Assembly (NCBI RefSeq): GCF_048544455.1
Contig: NC_133536.1
Coordinates: 164,906,825-164,970,824, forward strand
DNA: 64,000 nucleotides
Source of the DNA: Silene latifolia
Lineage: Eukaryota > Streptophyta > Magnoliopsida > Caryophyllales > Caryophyllaceae
Reading direction: 5' to 3'
The position numbers were made by a program, and so were the translations under genes. The notes under the pieces were generated by a model. The model did no database searches. It had not been told where the DNA came from and was given only the letters and a program-made list of their open reading frames with translations. This document shows positions 31,758 through 42,747 of the stretch, piece by piece (position 1 is the first letter of the stretch; every line of letters begins with the position of its first letter).

Positions 31758-33480
31758 GAGGTGGACAAGTCAGAATGTTCTCAATCCTACTCCTCCACCG
31801 CAGGAGCAGCAACCTTCTGTCCCTCCTCACAAGGCTCAACATGGCTTCCCAAAGCCTCCTTCTTTTCCTCCACCGAACCAAGGAGCATCATCTTCAAGTG
31901 GGGTAAGTGAGCGAGCTGAGTTAAAGTCAATGCTTCAGTCGTTGACAAAGCAATGGCAGATGAGTAATCAACAGAAGGAAGCTTCGATCAAGTCACTTGA
32001 AACCCAAGTTGCTCAGTTGGCCGCGAGCCAATCCACAAGAAAACCGGGTCATTTGCTGTCTCAATCCGAGAAGAATCCACATGAGACGATTAACTTGATT
32101 AATTTGCGAAGTGGTCGTTCCTACGAAGGACCAAAATTGTCCGCTGATAAGGATACTTCAACCCGAGGGATGCTATTATGGAGGATGAACAGTCATCTGT
32201 CGCTGAAAATATGCCGAGTACAAAGGAAATACTCAATCGACTGATTTGAGGTGGTCGATCGAGTAGAAATGATGCTGAAGTTACTCGATCGAAAGGAATT
32301 GTTGGTCGATCGAGTAGTCTGGATAATCACGGCATCGATCGAGAGGTCCAAACCACTCGATCGAGTGAAAATATTGAAGAATCTGTTCGATCCGAGTGAA
32401 AATTTATCTCGATCGAACACTGTTGCTATTGAGGAACTCGATCGAGAGGCTGGACATGCTCGATCGAGTGAAATATCACCTGAAAAGACTCAATCGAGAG
32501 GTAAAAAGACTCGATCGAGTGAAAAAGAACTTGAACCTACTGAGACGTTGGAAGAGAGAAACAAAGGGCTCGAGATCCCTATTACGCTGCCCTTCCCAAG
32601 GCGATTACAGAGCACTAAAGCCAATCAACAGTTCGGTAAATTTGCCGAGCTCCTGAAAAGCCTACAGGTTACTGTTCCGTTCGCCGAGTTGCTAACACAG
32701 GTACCCTCTTACTTAAAGTTTATGAAAGAAATTTTGTCGCGTAAGAGGCACATAAACGATCATGAGACGGTAGCTTTAACTAAGGTAGGGACTGCCCTAG
32801 TTCAAAATAAGTTGCCACCTAAACAGTCAGACCCGGGTAGTTTCTCGATTCCGTGTCATATAGGAACCCATTTGATTGACAACGCGCTATGCGATCTTGG
32901 TGCTAGCGTGAGCATCTATTATTTTAGGGTGGACACTCACACCCCTATTATTTTAGGGAGACCATTTTTATTCACTGCTCGAGCAGTGATCGATGTCGGG
33001 GGTAAGACACTTACGTTTCAGGTAGGAGATGAGGAATTGATTTTTCATCAATATAAATCTCGTAGGGCTCCTATGCAAGCTCAACCTTGCAATGCCCTAT
33101 CCTCTACTGACTCACAAATATACACTTCAGCTGAGAGTGTTGAATTTTGTGCTGCTATTGTAACCCCTCCGCCTCAGACTGAGAGCGAAAAGGAGGAACA
33201 TTCTTCTGTTTTCCTTGCTGCAGGTACAGATGAAATAAATGCTTGAGTTGTCAACGGTCAAAGTGCAATTAAAGTCAATCAAAATGGAGATGCCGATGTC
33301 AAAACTGATGGGAAAGACAAAGAGACGAAGAAAGTTCGTGCATACGTGGACGTTAACTATTCTCCCTCTACTAGTTCGAATTCAAGCTCATGGAGATCGA
33401 AGAGGACGGTGAAAGACGCTGAAAGGACCTCCTCCAGTCAGAAGCCCTCCTTTGGGCTACTGAAATGTTTTGGGAATTGA
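31756..33480 (+). pseudogene. Gag C-terminus and protease of the Athila-like element
   Basis: A proline- and glutamine-rich linker leads to coiled QQKEASIKSLETQVAQL and the conserved INLRSGRSYEGP block. A stretch translated through the palindrome array follows (repeated LDR and SSE motifs), then the protease flank (FAELLKSLQVTVPFAELLTQ, YLKFMKEIL) and active site ALCDLGASVSI. Right after this about 50 residues normally present before PIILGRPFL are missing, and a 14-bp direct repeat lies at the join. Stops at 32242-32244 and 33244-33246 are in frame; the frame reads on to 33480 and ends GLLKCFGN. Confidence 0.82.
32231..32520. repeat. Palindrome pairs inside the gag-protease frame, 51-52 bp period
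   Basis: Twelve copies of the ACTCGATCGAGT type start at 32231, 32253, 32283, 32304, 32333, 32355, 32385, 32407, 32436, 32458, 32488 and 32509. Steps are 22, 30, 21, 29, 22, 30, 22, 29, 22, 30, 21. The period of 51 bp equals 17 codons, so the frame stays open apart from the stop at 32242. Confidence 0.93.
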
Positions 33481-33703
33481 GCGGGGAATGCCCCGTTGTA
33501 ACAAATTGTAAAACTTTTTAAACTTCCGTCGAACTTCTTTTTTTTGCATTTTTAGAATTGCTAGACTTTAGTTTAATTAGCATAGCGAATATCGACTATA
33601 GACTGTTATTTTGCGATTTGGTATTTTCGGGATATGTTTGCGAGTATTGTTATGCGGGTTTGGGGAGATAATGTCGCATTGGGATGAACAATACGAGAAA
33701 AGG

Positions 33704-33889
33704 ACTTGATCGAGTACTTTTTGTACTCGATCGAGAGGAATGAACAGGAAAAAGGTTCGATCGAGGGTTCTCAGCTGCTCGATCGAATTGGCAAAATTGA
33801 AGAGTTCTCGATCGAGTATAATTATGTTCGATCGAGCGGAATGAAGGTCAGACTCCTCGATCGAGTGATTTCAAATCACTCGATCGAGT
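33704..33889. repeat. Palindrome pairs upstream of the ORF-1 leader intron
   Basis: Pairs start at about 33704/33725, 33755/33777, 33806/33826 and 33855/33878. Within-pair steps are 20-23 bp, pair period 49-51 bp. The region lies in the non-coding stretch between protease and ORF-1. Confidence 0.92.
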
Positions 33890-34205
33890 GGAATTGCAAG
33901 TTATACGCAGGAAATAACCTTTTAACTTCTTATTTTTCATTCTTTGGTTTTCTTATTCATTTGCTCTCCCCCTTTCGTGCGACAATCCCCCAAAACCTCC
34001 ATAATCTTTGCCCTAATATCAAATCCATCACCCACATTCTAATCTTTGCTATTATATCGACTAAAGTCCTCTACTTTTACCCTAAAAATCCTTTTTTGTT
34101 GCGTTAATTAAGGGAATTAGGGTTTGCGGTTTTTCGATCAAAATTCCGCCTATTTGCATCAATTTTAGTCAATTCTCTTGCTTATCTTGTGGGTTTCGTC
34201 ATCAA

Positions 34206-34370
34206 GTAAGTTTCCCCTTTACTATTTTGTTGATTAATTGCTTTATTTCGTAATTATGTAGTAATTTGGGGATTAGGGTTTAAGGTTTCGTTCGAAAACC
34301 CGACTGGAATTAGGGTTTTTTGTGTTTAATTAATTCAATTGCTTATTATTCTCCTTGCTTACTTGATTAG
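34206..34370 (+). other. Predicted leader intron before ORF-1
   Basis: The donor ATCAA|GTAAGT and the acceptor TTACTTGATTAG|G enclose 165 bp of T-rich DNA, and the ORF-1 ATG is at 34372, one base after the acceptor's next base. The equivalent gene at 995-2562 has the same arrangement. Confidence 0.55.
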
Positions 34371-34371
34371 G

Positions 34372-35739
34372 ATGGAAAGTAGTTCACTGCCTTCGACAAG
34401 TTCGACTGTAGTTCCGTCCTCGACTGAGACGGTGGTCCCTGCTGTCACCACCGTCACTACGACTGTTAGTACCGCTGCTACTACCCCTGTTTTACCTGTT
34501 GTTACTGGTACTACTACTGCTGTCGCTAGTTCCGCCTTTGTCGCGGCTAGCTCTGTTTCTGCCTCCGTCTCAGCTAGCTCTGCTGCTAGCTTTGCCTCTG
34601 CTTCTACTAGTACAGCTGCACCTTCTACGTCTGGTACGGTGACCACCCCTGATGCGTGGTCACCAGCTGCTTACTGAGCGGCCTTAGTACCTCGTTCCGT
34701 CATAGAACGGGCTTCTTCTTCAGGTACTAGAGGCCGGGGTCGCGGACGAGCCACGCCTACTTCTGGCCCCGTCACTATCCGAGTTGACGACTCACTTGAC
34801 CCGCACCCCGACTACCCTGAGGTAATTTTTATTAATGTTATACATCGTCAACGTTTCTTTGCCTTAGAGAGCTGTGATTTTCTGTCTACTAAATTTTTGT
34901 GTCGTAGGTCACTTGATAAGTTAGGTATATACGAGCCCGTACTTGAGATTTTGAGAGGGGCGGGGATGACGGGACTGATTACCATGAGTGCCTTGACCTT
35001 CAAGAAGCTGACCCTCGAGTTTTTCCGCTCCTTTACCTTCTCTTCTGGCGCCTACGCCTTGACCTTGGCACAGACCAGTTATGAGGAGCGCAAGCTCGCG
35101 CATGTCCACCTTCCCCCGACCCGTTATTTATTGCGTCTCATTGGTGGGACAATATTTGGCCGTAAAGAACCTAACAATGTGAACAACATTGAGCTGTCTA
35201 TTCTTGGTGGGTACCTGAACATTGACAGTGAGGGACCCTTTGTGCTTAACATTGCTTACTTGACTGCTCAGTACTTTCACAAGGTGGGGCAGAAGACTAC
35301 GGGCACCATTGTTTGCGGTGACACAGCCACTTTTCTTGCCCGTTCTATCTTCCTCGCCTTTCCTCGTGACCTATAGCACCTAAACACTGATAGGTACCTT
35401 GACCTGGCAGCTATGCTGTCTATGACTTGGCTAACTTCTGACCATCAGACATAAAAGAATTGCGATTCCTTGTCTGTACCCTTGTCTTGCACCACTCTGC
35501 CTTGTCTCGTTCCAATGCCCACTGTTAGGGGCAAGATACCTCCACCACTACCCATGTACCATCTCCCACTTGGTCCACCTCCTACCATGTCCGCTTCTAA
35601 GAAGCGGAAGAGACCTGAGACCGGAGAGGGATCCACACCTTCTATGGGTGGCCAGACTTCCACGACCAATTCTACCCCGATCCCTACACCTACTCCTACT
35701 CCTGCACCCGACCAGACACAGCCGGTTTACCCGGCTAAT
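34372..35739 (+). pseudogene. ATHILA ORF-1 family protein, 5' part
   Basis: Starts MESSSLPSTSSTVV with a long Ser/Thr/Ala/Val-rich low-complexity N-terminus (residues about 1-100), which looks disordered. After an in-frame TGA (34675-34677) the same frame gives RGRGRGRAT, DDSLDPHPDYPEV, then the family core: LDKLGIYEPVLEIL, LTLEFFRSFTF, PTRYLLRLIGGTIFGRKE and IELSILGGYLN. Two more in-frame stops (TAG 35374-35376, TAA about 35452) precede a Pro/Thr-rich region with a KKRKRPETGEG basic patch. Interrupted at 35740 by the Tekay insertion; continues at 45114. Function unknown. Confidence 0.82.
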
Positions 35740-37095
35740 TGTAACACCCCCTCATACCAAGGTGCCTTATTAGGACCACCCTACCATGAAAGTGTGTTAC
35801 CGTCTCGGTTGCCCGAGGTTAGTACATATCAAAAGCGTCTGAACTGAGCACATTTATTAAAGTACTGAAAGGTATAAAGTTTACAACATCCAAATCCAAA
35901 TACTGATTTAACAAAATACATCTCCAATGTCTGACAATAAAAGAAATCAAACTAAGACTCAGACGGTGATGCTATGACTGGTGATGACAATACTCCCATG
36001 ACTGTCCCCAAGCTCACACTAGCAATACGTGTCAAGCCTGCTCACCATCCCCGAATGGATCACCGCAGATTCTACAAACAACAACGGGGTCAGTATTACT
36101 CAAATATTAAGACAATTAAACGAAGTAATCAACTGATCATCACCAATTCCCAATCAACCATTCTCACACAGTAACCGACTACACACCGAAGTGTGTAGCC
36201 CTGCCAGATTACCCATCGCAACAGGTAATCCTCGCCGCCAGTGGGTGACCGCAGCTGATCCCACCTAGTCCAGCACCTCAACGAGCGACAACAATCCATG
36301 TCCCTTAACGTGCACATCCCCTCCCGTGGCGGGTCCCACGGAGGGCAAACTAGGGTGTGAAGCCACTCCCGCAAGTGACTCCACCACAATCACAATCACA
36401 ATCACATAACATCACAGCCGTCTCAATAGTCTCACACCAACATCGTCACAATAATCTCCATACTCCGATGATCAACAGATAACAATAATCACAACAAACA
36501 TGTCTTACAAAGAACAGTAAACTGAGTAGGGAAACCCTACCTTAGCAATCAACAGTGGAATGAACTCGAACAATCAGAAAGGCTCCTCTACGAAGTCTTC
36601 TCCTATACCATAATCATATAACACAATTACACATTGCACAACCCCCATATTCCCAATTCCGTAAATGTACAGTAACCCCAACGAATACGAATAACATAGA
36701 AATAGAACTTACCAACAGTGGGATGAGGAATTATACGCAAGAACTCCGAAGATTTCACACACAACAAAGCTATGGGATGATTAGGGAGTGATTAGGTAGA
36801 GATTAGGGTTAACGTAGAAATGAGGAAGTTGAAATGATGTTTTAAAATAACTGACGCGGAATATAAAAATAATCTTAAACACTCCCTAATCAAACCGTCA
36901 AAATAACACTCGCCAGACCGAATACTCGGTCGAGTAAAGTTATACTCGACCAAGTATCCGCTACTCGGTCGAGTATTCACTATACTCGGCCGAGTATTCA
37001 TCGGCAGAACCAAAACAACTCACAACAACAGCACTACTCGGCCGAGTAGGCTCTACTCGGTCGAGTAGTCACCAAAGAAAATCCGTAGTATTACA
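35740..37095 (-). repeat. Tekay 3' LTR
   Basis: 1356 bp, plus-strand ends TGTAACACCCCC and GTAGTATTACA. Nearly identical to 42748-44099. Adjacent internal AAGGGGGGAAGACTG on the minus strand (37096-37110) is the polypurine tract. Confidence 0.93.
36924..37066. repeat. Palindrome tetrad plus pair in the Tekay 3' LTR
   Basis: Starts at 36924, 36944, 36963, 36984, then 37036 and 37055. Steps 20, 19, 21, 52, 19. The second copy is damaged (ACTCGACCAAGT), whereas in the other LTR it reads ACTCGACCGAGT. Confidence 0.92.
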
Positions 37096-37309
37096 GTCTT
37101 CCCCCCTTAAAAAGAACTTCATCCCGAAGTTCACACTCCACTCTAAAACCAGGCACAACACAACGCAACACGACTATACTAACCACATATAACAACACCA
37201 AAGAACTACACAAGTCACCACAAAATTCACTACCCCGACTCAAAGCAAAACAACAAAACAAGACAAAACACGACCGCGACCATCTCCTACCCCCCTAAAA
37301 AGACAACGG

Positions 37310-38848
37310 TTACGCCCCCGTAACAAAACATACCTGATCAAAAAGGTTAGGAAAACGTTCTCGCATAGCTTCCTTGGGTTCCCATGTGGCTTCCTCCACA
37401 TTATGATTAGACCAAAGGACCTTGAGTAAGACCGTCTCACTATTCCGGGTCTTACGAACCTTGCGATTAAGAATCTCCTTAGGAATCTCGGTGTAGGACA
37501 AGGATTCATCAAGCTCGATGTTCTCCATTTCAAGGATATGCGACGGATCGCTCACATACTTTCGAAGTTGAGATACATGAAAAACATTGTGTACCCTATC
37601 CAACGCTGGTGGTAACGCTAACCTGTAAGCTACCTCGCCAACACGGTCCAAAATCTCATAAGGACCTATAAACTTTTGGCTTAGCTTACCCTTTTTCCCA
37701 AACCTCATAACACCTCGCATAGGTGACACTTTCAAAAGGACCTTGTCACCTACCGCAAACTCAATATCCCTACGGTGTAAGTCGGCATAGCTCTTCTGAC
37801 GATCTTGGGCTGCTCTCATCTTTTGAAGAATTAACTGGACTTGCTCAACCATATCTTGTACCAGCCGTGGCCCTAAAACCACCGTCTCAGAACTATCATC
37901 CCAACAAACTGGACTTCGGCATTTCCGGCCATACAAAGCTTCAAAAGGTGCCATCCCGATGCTTGTATGATAACTGTTATTGTATGAAAACTCGATCAGA
38001 TCAAGCCTATCTTTCCAACTACCCCCAAACTCCATAACACATGCCCTCAACATGTCCTCTAAGGTCTTGATGGTCCGTTCTGTCTGACCATCGGTTGCCG
38101 GATGAAAGGCTGTACTCATCTTCAAAGTAGTACCCATCAACTGTTGCAGTTCTTGCCAAAACTTGGATATGAACCTCGCATCACGATCAGAAACGATATC
38201 TTTAGGTATACCATGTAACCGAACTACATGCCTCCTTTAACCCAATGCCAGCTGCATCTTAGACCAAGTATCTTTCATGGGAACGAAATGGGCTGACTTG
38301 GTTAACCGATCAACAATCACCCAAATCATGTTGTTACTTTGCTGTGACCTAGGCAACCCCACAATGAAGTCCATGGATATCGACTCCCACTTCCACTCGG
38401 GTACTTCCAAAGACTGAATCTTACCTTGTGGTCTCCTTTGTTCACCCTTGACCCTTTGACAGGTCAAACATCTGGCTACAAACTCAGCTACATCCCTCTT
38501 TATGTTTGGCCACCAAAAAGTCTTCTTAAGGTCTTTATAAAGCTTGTCACCACCCGGGTGAACTGAATAGGGGGTGCAATGAGCCTCAATCAAGATCACT
38601 CTTCGCAACTCTGCATCCTCAGGAACACACCATCTCCCATCAAAACGAACACTCCCATCTGTATGGATAGAAAACCTGGAAACCGTTCCGCTCTCTACCC
38701 TTGACTTCCACTCCTGAATCTTAGGATCAAGCTCTTGCTTACCCTTGATGTTCTCATACAACTCTGGCTCGATCGTCAAATCCCCGATGGTATCCCCCTC
38801 TCGAATCATAAAGATCCCCAACCTAGACATCTCATCCCTCAACTTCAA
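37310..38848 (-). pseudogene. Integrase with chromodomain (Tekay)
   Basis: Begins with the RNase H-integrase linker ([11 protein letters not shown]...). The zinc finger follows (HCTPYSVHPGGDKLYKDL ... CLTCQRVKGEQ). Core motifs: WESISMDFIVGLP (first Asp), VSDRDARF (second Asp) and FHPATDGQTERT (Glu), all three present. Then FIGPYEILDRVGEVAYRLAL, and a C-terminal chromodomain (EIPKEILNRKVRK, VLLKVLWSNHNVEEATWEP). One in-frame TAA (38237-38239) just before the second Asp interrupts it, and a frameshift at about 38845 separates it from RT/RNase H. A chromodomain would tether integration to modified histones. Confidence 0.9.
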
Positions 38849-41800
38849 AGAAGGACATAGCCGTACATAGCGAATGAACGCTCTTCCTACTCAGTGCATC
38901 TGCAACAACATTAGCCTTACCCTCGTGATAGATGATCTCCATATCATAATCTCCGATCAGCTCCATCCACCGTCTCTGTCGCATGTTAAGCTCCTTCTGA
39001 GTGTAGATATATTTTAGACTCTTATGATCAGAGAACACCTTAAAAGTTGCTCCATAAAGGTAGTGCCTCCAAATCTTAAGAGCGAACACAAGCACACCCG
39101 ACTCCGGATCATGAGTAGGGTAGTTCTCCTCATATTGCTTCAGCTGCCTCGAAGCATAAGCTATGACTTTCCCTTCCTGCATCAAAGCACAACCAAGACC
39201 ATTCTTTGAAGCATCGGTATATACCTCAAAGTTCTCACATCCCTCTGGCAAGGCTAGGATAGGAGCTGTGGTCAAGCGTTCCTTTAAGGTCTGAAACGCC
39301 GTCTCACAATTCTCATCCCAAACAAATCTGACTTTCTTCCTCATCAAAGATGTCATAGGCCGCGCTATGGTAGAGAAATCTTTCACAAATCTCCTGTAAT
39401 AGCCAGCAAGGCCTAAGAAACTCCGAATCTCAGCAACATTCTTCGGCGATTCCCACTTGGTTACGGCCTCAATCTTACTAGGATCCACAAATACTCTCTT
39501 CTTAGATATCACATGGCCTAGAAAAGCCACTTCTTCTAACCAGAACTCGCACTTAGATAGCTTGGTATAAAGCTGATTCTCTCTCAAGGTCTGCAAGACT
39601 ATCCTCAAATGCTCCTCATGCTCTTCCTTATTCTTAGAATAGACTAAGATATCGTCGATGAAAACAACCACAAACCTATCCAAGAACGGTGTAAAGATCC
39701 GATTCATCAAATCCATAAAAGCTGCTGGCGCATTGGTCAACCCAAAAGGCATCACCACGTACTCGTAATGACCATATCGAGATCGGAACGCTGTCTTAGG
39801 AATATCCTCATCTGCTATCCTCAGCTGGTGATATCCCGACCTAAGATCAATCTTGGAAAACACACCTGCTCCACTTAGCTGATCAAACAAGTCATCAATC
39901 CTCGGCAACGGATACTTGTTCTTCACTATGACACGATTGAGCTCTCTGTAATCAATGCACAGTCTCATACTCCCATCTTTCTTCTTTACAAAAAGAACTG
40001 GAGCTCCCCACGGTGACACACTAGGCCTGATGTAACCCTTGCCTAGCAACTCATATATCTGCCTTTTCAACTCTGCCAACTCTTTAGGTGCCATACGGTA
40101 AGGTGCTTTAGATATAGGACCCGTTCCCGGCTTAAGCTCCACGCTGAAATCAACATCCCTCTTGGGAGGCAAACTCGGTATCTCCTCAGGAAAAACATCT
40201 TCGAACTCTCTCACCACAGATATCTCAAAAGCTGTCGGTGGCTCTACTCGGTGGTCTCTCACATGACAGAGAATCAAGGGACACTTCTTCCTCAAACATG
40301 ACTTTAAAGTCATCACAGCTATGAACCTACACTTAGGCTTTACCACAAACCCTCTATAGGATACCCTAATACCTTTGGGCCCCTTTAAGGACACCCTCTT
40401 TTGCCGACAATCTATCCTGGCATCATACCTACCCAGCCAATCCATCGCGACAATCACCTCGAATCCATCCATGGGAAACTCTAACAGGTCTACTGGTAAA
40501 TCTACCCCTCCAAATACCATGAATACTCCCTTATACAACGTGAGACATGACACAGACTCCCCCGAAGGTATGAACACATCATCTTTTACAACCTCAAACC
40601 TTCCCAAACCCATAGACACAGCATGACTCTTAGACACAAAAGAGTGTGTAGCCCCTGAATCGAACAAAATAAAGGATGGTACGTTATGAACAAGAAAGGT
40701 ATCGGTAACTACATGAGCATCATCCTCTGCTTCCTGCTTGTCCATCATGAAAAGGTTCCCACTGTTTTTCTGTCCTCCACCCTGAACTGAAGCATTAGAG
40801 GTACTTGGCTTGGCTGCCGAATCCTGAGTTTTGCTGTTGCTCTGGCGTTGATATGATCCACCACCACTGCGGTTGTAACCACCCTGGTTGCCCTGTCCAC
40901 CTCTATTGCCCCATGAACCTCCCGGTCGGTTACTAGCAAAACTCTGAGTCGGCCCCTGAGAAAAATTCCCTGACCGAGCTCCTGAACCAGTGCCGGGCTT
41001 GTAGCTCATGCATTCCCGTCTTTTGTGGCCTATCCCACCACAGTTGAAGCATGTAAGGTTAGAGTTGTCACTCACACTTCGACCTCCATTCTTTCCCCAG
41101 CCACGAGATCCTCCCGAAAAACCAGCTTCACCAGAACAAGCCTTAGCATGGTTGAAGTTCCCCTTCTTGTTGGTCGACTGACTGTTGCTTCCACTGTCAG
41201 CCTTCCTTTTTTCCGCGGCAGTCCTCTCATCGATCTCTCTTGAGAGATCTACCATTCTCTCAGCTTGACCCGCTCTCAGATACACTTCCTTGAGGTCGGT
41301 AGCAACCCCGGCTGGCATACGACTCACGATCTTAGCAGATAAACCTCTCTCAAAACGGAGAGCCAAACCTCTCTGTCCTAGCTGCATGTCCTCAACATAA
41401 CGAGATAGCTCCAGGAACCGATGATAGTAGTCAGTGACTGTTATCTCATCCGTCATGGTGAAGGAATCAAAGTCGGATCTCATCTTGTGTCGGATATGCT
41501 CCGGCACGAACTGCTCCCTCATAGCACTCTTCAACCCAGACCACGGAATAGCTCCTTCCGCCTGGTAAAAAGCTCTAGCATCTTCCTTGACGTTTTGCCA
41601 CCAAACTGCAGCTTCACCTCTTAGGTAGTACACTACCTGCTCAACGATCATGTCTTCGGGGCACTTAACCATTTCCATGAGAGCTTCAATCTCACGGTGC
41701 CACTTCTCGAGTAGCTTTGGTTCACCTACCCCATCATATGTGGGAGGGTTGAAGCGAGCAATGATGATGCGGAGCTGAGTAGCATCCATAGACTTCTCGT

Positions 41801-41921
41801 TCCCCTTTCCCACATTTTTGAGAGCTTCAAGGAGAGCCTCTTGTTGCTCAATCATGCGAGCAACCTCATCAAGAGTCATCTCAGAAGCTTGGATCTGTGC
41901 GGGAGTTCTTTTGGGCGGCAT
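38832..41921 (-). pseudogene. Gag-protease-RT-RNase H polyprotein (Tekay)
   Basis: 1029 residues from [11 protein letters not shown] at 41921 without internal stops. Gag core at about 50-270 ([31 protein letters not shown]). Zinc knuckle [14 protein letters not shown] at about 290. Protease [11 protein letters not shown] at about 420. RT with [43 protein letters not shown] and FIDDILVYS at about 755. RNase H with [13 protein letters not shown] at about 900 and [10 protein letters not shown] near the end. An upstream ATG at 42017 would translate through palindrome DNA and is less likely. The frame ends early by a one-base shift before integrase. Confidence 0.92.
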
Positions 41922-41999
41922 TTTGAGCTGACAAGAAACAAGGAGACGTAAACACAAAAGCCTATGGCTCAAAACGTAACAACCTTCCGCCAAAAGAAC

Positions 42000-42298
42000 A
42001 CTCGGCCGAGTATACAACCATACTCGGTCGAGTAACGTCTACTCGGTCGAGTATCATAGATACTCGGTCGAGTATTCGACTCCAGAAGCGAACGTTAAAA
42101 ACTCAAAAACAACACTCGGTCGAGTAAAACAACACTCGGCCGAGTATGCTCTACTCGGTCGAGTATACTTACTTACTCGGTCGAGTTATCACATACAGTA
42201 GCCACTGCTACTCATTGCCAAACAATACTTGGTCGAGTGCTTGGTTACTCGGCCGAGTGCTCCCTACTCGGTCGAGTACCTGCCCTGCTCGGCCGAGT
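42000..42298. repeat. Three palindrome tetrads in the Tekay leader
   Basis: Starts: 42000, 42022, 42041, 42062; 42113, 42133, 42153, 42175; 42227, 42247, 42266, 42287. Steps 22, 19, 21, 51, 20, 20, 22, 52, 20, 19, 21. Tetrad-to-tetrad period 113-114 bp. Spacers share only a loose CAG(T/A)AGC-type core. Confidence 0.95.
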
Positions 42299-42731
42299 CA
42301 CAAAATAGACGGGTATACAGTATAAAGTTCTCTATCATGCTCACTATTCCCGCAACAAACACATAACATCAAGGACTTAAGTGCCATGTTATAACCATAC
42401 CAACATACGATTCATGCATATTCTAATTCCCACATAACAAACATTCACAACCCGTCACCTCCACCATTTCTCCAATCACTACACTTACAAATTCCATCAC
42501 ATACCTTTTCAGTTATCAACTATTACCACATGCATCTTCACATACATGTACATACCAAACCTAACTCTCATCACACTTCCCCATGTTACCGGCTCGAGTT
42601 AATGAGGGCCAATTTGCGACTCCGGGACGTCTCCCGAGTCTTTGCGGTAGCTCCAAACAACTCTCCCCGGGTTCATTTTATTTAGACTCCCTAGGTTCAT
42701 TAAATTAATTTGTTTAGGTGCCGGAATCTTC
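42299..42731 (-). other. Tekay 5' leader between PBS and palindrome tetrads
   Basis: No frame of note. The PBS-proximal part is alignable with 3900-4004 of the left element, linking the two families. Confidence 0.6.
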
Positions 42732-42744
42732 GGCTCTGATACCA
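42732..42744 (-). other. Primer binding site, initiator tRNA-Met type (Tekay)
   Basis: TGGTATCAGAGCC on the minus strand, three bases inside LTR 42748-44099, identical to the site at 4005-4017. It identifies the middle LTR as a 5' LTR for the complete internal region. Confidence 0.9.
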
Positions 42745-42747
42745 CTT

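Noticed and set aside
32231..32520. Regular spaced repeats looked at first like a CRISPR array
   Set aside because: The repeat is only 12 bp, palindromic, spaced 22/30 bp, in plant DNA within a gag frame, with no cas genes.
34359..34646. Minus-strand frame rich in Ala, Val and Glu
   Set aside because: Mirror of the low-complexity Ser/Thr/Ala N-terminus of ORF-1.
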